Of a stretch of 64,000 bases of DNA, positions 56,034 to 64,000 are shown one piece after another. Made by a program: the position numbers and the translations under genes. Numbering within the stretch: position 1 is the first letter of the stretch; every line of letters begins with the position of its first letter. The notes under the pieces were generated by a model. That model searched no databases. It was not told the DNA's origin and saw only the letters and a list, made by a program, of their open reading frames with translations. Origin of the DNA: Colocasia esculenta (taxonomy: Eukaryota > Streptophyta > Magnoliopsida > Alismatales > Araceae); assembly GCA_014218235.1 (NCBI GenBank), contig CM024766.1, positions 48,139,359 to 48,203,358 on the forward strand. The letters are read 5' to 3'.

Positions 56034-58683
56034 TGAACGCGCGACATTGTTGACTGTGCATCTTCGTTGTCCAGAGTTCTTCGCACATGTCAAAATGCGC
56101 ACTTCCTCTAAACTGTCTCACAAACATAAAATCATAAAGAAAAACTAGCACAATGGTGAGAACATGTCATATCCCACGGAGAGGCAGAATAAAGCTTGAA
56201 TTAAACTACTTAGACTTGAAATCATTCTAACGGGCACATTTTCACCAAAATAACATTGTAATAGAGTCACTTCTATGAACAACACCAATCTAACAACACT
56301 ACAAACTATAAGATGAAGAACAAAAAGAGAACACGATGTAATAAACTCTAGATTAAGAAACAATAAAAGACATTAAACTGTAACGCCAAAAATCCGGATC
56401 TGATCCCCTTACAAATGTCGAATTATCTATCAATGCTCAACCATTAGAGCAAGAACAGAAGAATTAAACAAATGCAATGGATCGAACTCTAAGCACAACA
56501 AAATTGAAAAGTAAATGCAACACATTAGATCTATCTATTCTAAATATAGAGAAACTGAAAATTAAATGCAAACAACATCACTGGACCGAACTATCTAACA
56601 AAGCATGGATGAACAACTAATTGCAGAAATAAGAAATTCAAATCTCTGGATCGATCTCTCCACACCAACCTCACAACTCTCACAGTAACCGAACTCCCAG
56701 AACAGAAGAATAAAAGCAACAAAAACTCCCTTATCTGCAGAACTCCTGGATAAGCAGAAAGAATTAAGAAAAATTCTAACAGTCGAACTCCAAGAACAGT
56801 GGAAGAACAAGAAGAAAACTGGAAATTCCTAAAGAACTCGAACATGAATCAACTGCCAAGCCTCTGCACTGATAACACAGAAAATACAAAAAAAATGGAA
56901 ACTAGACATCTTCAGAATTCCAAACCAGCGAACTCCCAAACATCTCAACTCCTCTCCCTCACTGCTCTGCTCAAAGAGAAATTACCGAAATGAATGGCAG
57001 AAAATAGTAAAAACTGAACTAGCAACATCAAGAACAACATGAATTACATAAATCGACCCAGACAACTCCATGCTCTTCTGAAAGAAGGAGTACAAGAAGG
57101 AAATTGCAGAAGATAAAATTTCAAACAAAATCTCCCTAAAACTTGAACTGGCCAACTCCTCCTGTAAGAACTGAAAGAACAGGATAAAAAATGTAAAACT
57201 CCCTCAACCTCTCACCGATCTGTTAAAACGGAAAATACAGAAGAAAAGTTGAGACTACAAATCCTCAGAAATTCCTACTTGCCAACCAAATTCTAACCAG
57301 AGAGCTCCCAAACATCTCAACTCCTCTCCCTCACTGCTCTGCTCAAAGAAGAGGAATACAGGAAATAAATGGCAGAAAAAAATAAAATCTGGGCTAGCTA
57401 ACCCCCAGGCTCGGAAGACCTTGGGGTCCCTTTTATAGGCTTCCAGGCGCCTCTGCTTCCCGCCCAGATCCGGCGCCAGCTCACACATGCCATCCCGCCG
57501 CGCACGGCGCACAGCGCACCGGCCTCAGCAGGCCACTGCACAGTTGGCATCTATCCGGCCATCTCAGCACTGCTCAGCACCACACCGGCCAACAGCTCAG
57601 CATCGCACGCCATCGCTCCACCATCGGCCAGACCACAGCGCCAGCACTCAAACGGCCAGCCAACATCACAACACACGGATCTCACATGGCCCAGTGCCAC
57701 AGCATCATCGCCCCTGGTTGCCACCTCAACCGGCCAACACAACCATCGGCCCAAGCAGCAGGCCCATCAGCTCTTCACAGGAGCTCCACCTGCGCCGCAC
57801 CCAGCATCTTGCCCATCTGCCTCCGCCCCAGAGCACACCTGCAGCGCTGAAGCTTCACATATCCTAGGCGCCATGCACCTGCAAACCCACATCGCACACA
57901 GCACACCAGGGCGCTGGCCACCCTGGTTCCATCTCACCTCATCCGGCCCGGATCTGCACACGCCAGGCCCAAACCAGGTTCTTCCAGCAGCTCACGCCCT
58001 TGCACATCCCCAGATCTGCCTGATCAGAGCTCCATCAGCACCGAGCTCCAGCCCAACTCACAGCACCAGCAGGTCTGACCGCCAGCTTTGCAGCACCAGA
58101 TGCCATCGCCCCAACTAGCCGAGCAGCAGTGCTCAGCCCCAAATCTACTTCCAGGGGCTTCCAGGAGCTTCCAGGCGGCCTGCTAGGAAGAAAGAAGAAT
58201 TTTAAACAAAATGTGTGTAACCTATTCTAATGAGAAAAAGGCATAAAGTCGGGGGGGGGGGGGTATGTGCGTGTTGGAATTGGGTAAGGTATACTATTAT
58301 TTAATGAGAAGGGAGTGAGTTATGTATTAAAATTCTATTATTTATTTATTAAGATTGGGTGGGGTGTGTGGTATGATTTAAAAGTGTGATTTATTTACAA
58401 CTAATATGTCTAAGATTTATTAAAAGATGATCGTTAAAATATAAAACCTAAAAATTATTTATGTACAATATACTTGCAAAAGGAGAAAACACTTTATTAG
58501 TCAAACTACTCTAAATGTATTGATTTTAAACCTAACTATGTGTTCTTCACAAAAATTTAACTAAAATGCTCGAAAACTTATCCGTGGATGAAATGAAAAT
58601 TAAACTACAAATATACATTATTTATGAACAAAGACTATCTAAAGTTAACTATATGTATGAATTTTAACCTGAAAAATTGTACA
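56034..58683 (-). mobile_element. 5' LTR of the Athila-type element (~2.65 kb)
   Basis: In minus sense it starts TGTACAATTT at 58683 and ends CGCGTTCA at 56034. The right boundary is supported because env-like SIRE coding sequence opens at 58684. A minus-strand TATA (57431-57438) is present. A GC-rich block (57480-58150) with long compositional frames and a 13-G run (58251-58263) lies in the U3. The partner LTR is not visible. Confidence 0.72.
57431..57438 (-). promoter_or_regulatory. TATA box of the Athila-type LTR
   Basis: The minus strand reads CTATAAAA in 'gcctataaaagggacccc'. Confidence 0.55.
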
Positions 58684-59189
58684 GTTATCAGCAGGTACTC
58701 ATCTATCTGCTGAAGCCTTCTTGGACCTGAATTCCATTAATACAGTTCAAGAATTGTATGTTCAATGGGCTTCCATTTAGCTTTCAACTCTTTGAAGAAG
58801 GACCTGCATGATCACCAGATCTTCTATCCTATCACTCTTGATTGTTTCCTTCAGCGTGCCAGTTTTGGACAGAGCAGCCACTTCAGATTTACTCTTGACA
58901 AGGATCAGTATGCGCTCTTCTTGGAAGATCAGCGACAGCTTTACATTAAGCGCATGATCCCTTCCATGGGTGACTCCTTTTCTATAGAGTCTGGGGTTTT
59001 CCAACAAATTTTTGAAGACCAGGAGGTTAAGGCTTGGACCATTATTTCTCAGCATGCCTCTCTTCTTTCTCCTCTGGTCTATCTTCCTGTACCTCCTCAA
59101 ATTTATTCCAATATATTTGGTTATGTGCTTCTCTCTTCCATCTTTTTTTTCTCTCTCTTCTTTGTCTCAGTTTATCTTTTTGCTTAATG
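58684..59189 (+). pseudogene. C-terminal part of the SIRE env-like ORF, with hydrophobic tail
   Basis: The frame is open right from the Athila boundary ('LSAEAFLDLNSINTVQELY'). It shifts once near 58770 and continues to 59187 as 'FNSLKKDLHDHQIFYPITLD', 'HFRFTLDKDQYALFLEDQRQ' and a C-terminal strongly hydrophobic stretch of about 20 residues (FGYVLLSSIFFFSLFFVSVY), a plausible membrane segment. It probably belongs to SIRE A, as it precedes the SIRE A polypurine tract. Function is unproven in this family. Confidence 0.6.
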
Positions 59190-59275
59190 ACAAAAAGGGG
59201 AGAAAGACCTAGTTTTCTAAAAAGCTTTCGATTATTCATTTTTTTGTTGTTGTTTTGTTAAGTTTTGTCATCACC

Positions 59276-59289
59276 AAAAAGGGGGAGAT
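59276..59289 (+). other. polypurine tract of SIRE A
   Basis: aaaaagggggagat directly precedes the LTR start TGATGATCAG, with 'ttttgtcatcacc' upstream as in SIRE C. Confidence 0.92.
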
Positions 59290-61482
59290 TGATGATCAGT
59301 CTGTCCCAATGTAATTTTAATTAATTATATATTTATTTTGGTGATTAACAAAACCATGTCAAAGATTACTAACACATATTCCATAAGTCTTGAGCACAGG
59401 AAATACTACAGGAAAATCAAGCAAATTTGGTAAGTATCTGAAGCAATATTAAGTTCAGCATGAAATTTCTCTAAGTCCACATCGACTTTCCTTATGCTAC
59501 AACGATTTCAGTAGAACTGTAAAGATTTCATAAGTGCCTTAACGATTTCCTCATAAACCTGAAACATCGTTTAGATTTAAACAGAAATCGTTCCCATAAT
59601 GATTTACTCATCGCAACGATTCCTTTAGTCATCGTAACGATTTGCTCATCGCAACGATTCCTTTAGTCATCGTAACGATTTGCTCATCGCAACGCTTCCT
59701 TAAGTCATCGTAACGATTTTCTCATCGCAACGATTCCTTTAGTCATCGTAACGATTTGTTCATCGCAACGATTCCTTAAGTCATCGTAACGATTTGCTCA
59801 TCGCAACGATTCCTTAAGTCATCGTAACGATTTGTTCATCGCAACGATTCCTTTAGTCATCGTAACGATTTGCTCATCGTAACGATTCTTTAGTCATCGT
59901 AACGATTTGCTCATCGTAACGATTCTTTAGTCATCGTAACGATTTGCTCATCACAACGATTTCTTTAGTCATCGTAACGATTTGGTCATCGCAACGATTT
60001 CTTAAGTCGTCGTAACGATTTGCTCATCACAACTATTCCTTAAGACGTCATAACAATTTGCTTCGCACATCGACTTCTTTAGTAATCATAACGATTTGCT
60101 TTGCGCAACGATTTCTTAAGTGTTCATAACTATTTCCTTAATGAACACAACGATTTGCCTTGTACAACGATTTCTTTATAGATCACAACGATTTTCTTGT
60201 AACTCATAACGATTTGATTATATCGTCTTGATCATAACGATTCTTTTGTAGAAACATAACGATTTGATACTAAGTTACAACGATTTGGCGGTTAGTGTAT
60301 AACGATTTCATAAGTCATGAATGCATCGATTTTATGTTTATAACGACTTGATATTTAACAGCGTTGAATAGTCAAAGTCTTCGCACATATCTTTCTGACA
60401 TCTGTGCATTTAATGAAGACTGAACGTATCTCTGCATGCATGCAGACGATATCGTTCATTATCGTGCCTACTCTATATGCATCTTTTTTGAACAGCAAAA
60501 TAGCATTACTACTTTGGTGAATACTCACACCAATGATGTCTGACAACAAGAGATAGCCTAGCTGTCTACTGTTTTAGCATTTAATATATGCAGGTCTCTA
60601 ACAACATTCGTCATACAACGTTGGACCTTGTAGAAGCCAAAGGGCACTTCAGAAGATCCTATCTCTTTGCGTGCACAAATGGATAAAAGACTGTTGACTG
60701 GAAGCTTCCAAGTGCCACTCAGTCTAACGTCCACCAAAAGCTAGAGGCAACGGATACTTCAACGTTCAGATTTCAAATTGAAACTATATATTGAAGAAAG
60801 AAGCTTCAGAAGAAAAAGACACATAGATATAGAACGACAGTCATAGAAATCACTCTGATCATCAAGTCTTCTACGAGTTCTCAAGAAAGAGCCAAACCTC
60901 ATTCCATTAGATTAGCTCTTTGCTCTTTGCATTGTTTGTAGATTTTCGAGAGAGCTTGTTCGGTTCTGAGAGTGAGCTTGTGTTAGTAGATCTCTTTTCT
61001 CTCAGTCCCTAGCTTCAGATCTTAGCTTGTCAAAGCTTGATCTAGGGGCTTAATCTCCTGCTTACTTGCTTCTGTGCTTGTACCCTTTGTGTGTGAAGGA
61101 AGACCTAGAGGTATCAAGGGTGTGTGTATGCCCTTCTAGTGTGAAGGAAGACCTGGTGGGGTATCTAGGGTGTTGTTCCTCTTCAGGCTGTGAAGAGAAG
61201 ACCAGCTGAGCTAGGTGTTATAATGTCCATAGGGGGACTGTACCCTAGTTAGTAAAATCCTGAGTTGTTGCTCAGGGACTGGACGTAGGACTCCTGTGGA
61301 AAGGAGGTCCGAACCAGGATACATCTGGTGTTGTGTGATTGTCCTCTTCTGTTTGTTGTTTTTCTTTACTAACACTAATAATCTTCAAAGTGTATTTCTT
61401 TGTGAACATTTTAGTGTACAGGTATTAATTGATAAATTTCAAAAGACCCATTCACCCCTCTGGGCTACCTAACTGAGCAACA
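59290..61482 (+). mobile_element. 3' LTR of SIRE A (2193 bp)
   Basis: It has the same ends as the 5' LTR and the same repeat array (59575-60315), with a few repeat units and small segments missing. TATA is at 60785-60792. It is followed by the target duplication tctac (61483-61487) and the resumed Tekay LTR. Confidence 0.95.
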
Positions 61483-63907
61483 TCTACAACAAAATAAACC
61501 TATCTCATGCTTTCTACACATCCTTTATCATGCTAATTCAATTCACATTTCATTCATTTATCTTGTAATACAATTGCAAATTAAGCATGAAATTTACACA
61601 TAATGAAAGAGATGCTCCTAGCATGGATTCTACGGATATTCTCTCCTACATGACATGCTTTTATACACATATAGCTTGCTGTTTTACATGGATTTAACTT
61701 ATTCATAAAGGACTTACATATTATCATATCACTTTCACATTTAACACATTCACATTTCACATAATCACTTACACATTTATACACATATAATAATACTTTT
61801 CTCATTTAAATGCGGTGACACATAGTCCAAACCACCTCTAGAAGGACACACACTTATCTCATCACACACATATCCATCACCTAGGCAATATAGTGATAGA
61901 TCTAGGTTAACTACGCAGAACCAGGAGAAGCACTCTCCACCCTAACCAGTGGTACTTGTCCACCTTCAGGATTTTAATCCCAATGCCCATGGGACATCAC
62001 ACACATATGAACCTTCCTGTAGGGACTTTACTACGGTACAGTTCCTTAGCCCTCTAAGGTAGCAGTGTCACCCATGGCACATTTACACATTTTCCATTTT
62101 TAAACACACACTATTTGCACACCGTTTAACACACTAATTTCATTTTCACATACATGTATATGGTTCAGATTTCCTAACATGGTACTACTGGTTACAATGT
62201 TAAATAGCTACAAATTTATTCTAATCATGTTGCAATTATCTAATTTATCACTAATTACACTAAACATGCTTTGATTGGTAATTTCATCATGTAATAAGCA
62301 AATCAGTACCTACTGTTGTCCAATTCACATGAAATTCTTACCACGAACTTTTTATAGGTTAAACATCATGCATACCAAATTTCATATTTTTCGGAACTAT
62401 ACACTAATTATAAAAAATTTTAGAACAGTTATTTTACAAAATTGGTCAACAATCAAACTTGCATGGTTCACAGTGTTATAGGCACATTATCCATCCTACA
62501 ACATGCATCTGACAATTATGATTTTACATAAAATTTCTAGGAATTTAACTAGTTCCATACAAATTATTTGCAAATTTAAACTGATATTGCATGCTCACAA
62601 TTTTATAGTTCAGAAAATATAACTATTTACACAAACATAAAAAATTTGCCCAATTTCCATAGCATGACCTGATACTGGTGCACATATTACAAAAATTTCA
62701 CAATATCCAAATTCAACACGGATCCATATCAACAGTATTTTTAGAAGATTTAAACCTATCTGACAGATAATTCAGGAATTTTAATAAATAACACATTCAA
62801 CGAAAATTTCATAAAAATTGCTCAACATGATCCACTAGAGGTATTACATAACATATAATTTTTACAGTATATCCTCATGCGTAGAAATTCAGAAAATAAT
62901 TTATAAAAGGTAGACAGACAAACTGTCCCTGCCTGAAGAACTCAGCGGCAAGGGGGTGGCCGCTTACCTGGTTAACGACAACATAGGTGGCCGCTAACTT
63001 CAGAGCTTAACGACAGCAAACCTTGCCGTTAAGTTCCTGTCTGTGCAGAACACAGACTGAACATCAAAATCCGATAGAAAGGGGGCTTCTAGGACTCGAT
63101 TAAAAATCCGAAAAATTGCCTAAGACCTACTAGACACATGTAGGGATAACGTGTATGGGTTACTTGCCTTCAGCAAAATCTACAAACGAAGGATTAAGTC
63201 GGAGAAGCCCTCCTCGGCCTGTGCCAAAGAGCCTCCAAATTTGGGTTCTGTGTTGATTCTTGAAGCACACCGGAGTCGGGGAAGTCTTCCTCTATGCTTA
63301 GACTCCCTCCCAGTCGTGGATGAATGCCGGAAGAAGTCTCCAATCGCCAGATCAAAGTGTCCAAAATCCAGGGTTCGTACAGAGAATTAGGGTTTTTGAC
63401 TCAAGAACCAGAAAGGTCAAATCTGGTTGGAAATGGGTATTTTTATAGGGTCAGGGGTCGGAGATGCGCTTAGGTAGGGTTTCTTGACCGTTGGGGGTCG
63501 GTTACCAAAACAAGGGGCGACATTTTCGGGGGCGTTTCTGGATCTGAAGACGCAACAGATCTGGGAGGTTAACGTCAACATCACTGGCCGCCAATATGGA
63601 GTTGGCGTCCATCGATGTGGCCGCTGACTTTGGGTTGGCGTCCACACATGTTGACGCCAATGGTCGATTGGCCAGAACTTAAAAACTACAGAAAATTATA
63701 CTTACTCAATGCATGTACATATAATATACAATGTATACTTTAAAATAATACTATTTATGAAATGAAAATATATAACATACACAACCAAACATACATATAT
63801 GTACAACACTACTCAAATAGTTTATATATATACATAGCTACACATACAAGCATCAATTTCTCACCCAATCAAACACCTATAAGAGGGTAAAATTCAAGGG
63901 CCTTACA
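61483..63907 (-). mobile_element. Tekay 5' LTR, right fragment
   Basis: It resumes at the position where 36555 stopped and aligns to 28670-31053. It contains an extra 48 bp segment (about 63121-63168) bounded by 'ttgcc' repeats, and a TATA at 63441-63448 (minus). It ends CTTACA at 63907. Confidence 0.93.
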
Positions 63908-64000
63908 TGTGGCATAGAAATCCTAGAGTTTGATATAGAGTTTGTCGTAGTTTATTCTATCTGAGTATGTCATGTACTTGAACAATGGGCCCTATGGTTG
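63908..64000. other. right flank of the Tekay insertion
   Basis: It starts with the target-duplication copy tgtgg and should be continuous with 28097-28101 in the pre-insertion locus. No feature is recognised. Confidence 0.6.

Larger units (their letters stand above)
53140..58683 (-). mobile_element. Athila-type Ty3/gypsy element, 5' half
   Basis: In minus sense: LTR (58683-56034), PBS typical of Athila, a ~1.1 kb leader, and gag running into the gap. The pol, env-like region and 3' LTR must lie in the gap or be absent. On the right it abuts env-like coding sequence of a SIRE element at 58684. Confidence 0.82.
36556..61482 (+). mobile_element. SIRE A: SIRE/Maximus-type Ty1/copia element with nested insertions
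   Basis: Paired LTRs (36556-38824 and 59290-61482) start TGATGATCAG and end CAACA, share the same 38 bp repeat array, and are flanked by the perfect duplication tctac. Between them are PBS, gag, PR-IN-RT-partial RH, then a second LTR subfamily (SIRE B from 43753), an N gap, an Athila part, and finally an env-like C-terminus and polypurine tract. It sits inside the Tekay 5' LTR. Confidence 0.93.
28102..63907 (-). mobile_element. Tekay/Del-type Ty3/gypsy element, split by nested insertions
   Basis: The two LTRs start TGTAACGACC and end CCTTACA in plus reading (28102-31053, and 35981-36555 plus 61483-63907), with polypurine tract, pol, gag and PBS between them in minus sense. Flanks cgtgg (28097-28101) and tgtgg (63908-63912) are a target duplication with one C/T difference. 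The right LTR is interrupted by SIRE A with the 5 bp duplication tctac (36551-36555/61483-61487). Order gag-PR-RT-RH-IN and a chromodomain-like tail place it with chromoviruses. Without the insertion it would be about 10.9 kb. Confidence 0.95.

Noticed and set aside
57487..58118. 126- and 81-codon His/Pro/Ser-rich frames
   Set aside because: GC-rich U3 of the Athila-type LTR; no conserved motif, and minus-strand frames are equally long.
51134..59189. Endogenous virus envelope gene
   Set aside because: The region belongs to the extra ORF of SIRE-type plant copia elements; no evidence of a true viral glycoprotein is visible.
37693..60549. Matching 64-codon minus frames at 37693-37887 and 60355-60549
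   Set aside because: They are the same segment of the two SIRE A LTRs, so conservation reflects LTR identity, not a gene.

Overview
The window is nuclear DNA of a flowering plant. It holds nested Ty1/copia (SIRE/Maximus-type), Ty3/gypsy (Tekay/Del chromovirus and Athila-type) and non-autonomous LTR retrotransposons, an L1-type plant LINE with an RNase H domain, hAT-like MITEs, and one recognisable land-plant host gene. I cannot name the species. The 100-N run at 53040-53139 marks an assembly gap. Layout 1-7132: the 3' end and LTR of a plus-strand gypsy-like element (1-1005), about 3 kb of gene-less repeat-rich sequence, then a minus-strand PBS and a putative 2.9 kb Tat-like LTR (4194-7132) full of short degenerate repeats and a strongly GC-skewed segment. 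Layout 7133-13138: two related non-autonomous LTR elements in opposite orientation, one inside the other. The outer one (minus) has its 5' LTR at 12243-13138 and its 3' LTR start at 7149. The inner one (plus) lies at about 8976-12197. Each has been hit by a hAT-like element: a 1.16 kb near-perfect hairpin at 7295-8458 and a 235 bp MITE at 11812-12046. Layout 13139-17384: the only host-gene territory. A conserved cysteine-rich plant protein is encoded at 15193-15572 but is broken by a frameshift; a hAT-like MITE sits in its presumed 5' intron. Layout 17385-26889: an array of about 13 units of ~187 bp, each rich in hairpins, abuts the gag remnant of a pol-less copia derivative (SIRE C). SIRE C carries a 3.5 kb 5'-truncated LINE with a perfect 15 bp target duplication and ends in a 1.63 kb LTR. 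Layout 28102-63907: a minus-strand Tekay/Del element with ~2.95 kb LTRs and a 4.9 kb coding interior. Its right-hand (5') LTR was split by a 24.9 kb insertion, SIRE A (36556-61482), bounded by a perfect 5 bp duplication (tctac). Inside SIRE A lie the LTR and decayed gag-pol-env-like region of a second subfamily, SIRE B (from 43753), then the gap, then the gag half and 5' LTR of an Athila-type element (to 58683), then the C-terminal env-like end, polypurine tract and 3' LTR of SIRE A. How the pieces relate: these are insertion layers rather than cooperating genes. The order is old LTR remnant, then Tekay, then SIRE A, then SIRE B and Athila. Almost every retroelement reading frame is broken. 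The most interesting signals are (a) two precise GT-AG, phase-0 intron-like interruptions inside the Tekay gag, (b) the 187 bp hairpin satellite, (c) the long foldback element, (d) an uncharacterised conserved ORF shared by the two non-autonomous elements, and (e) two inverted-junction duplications of similar anatomy in two unrelated elements.
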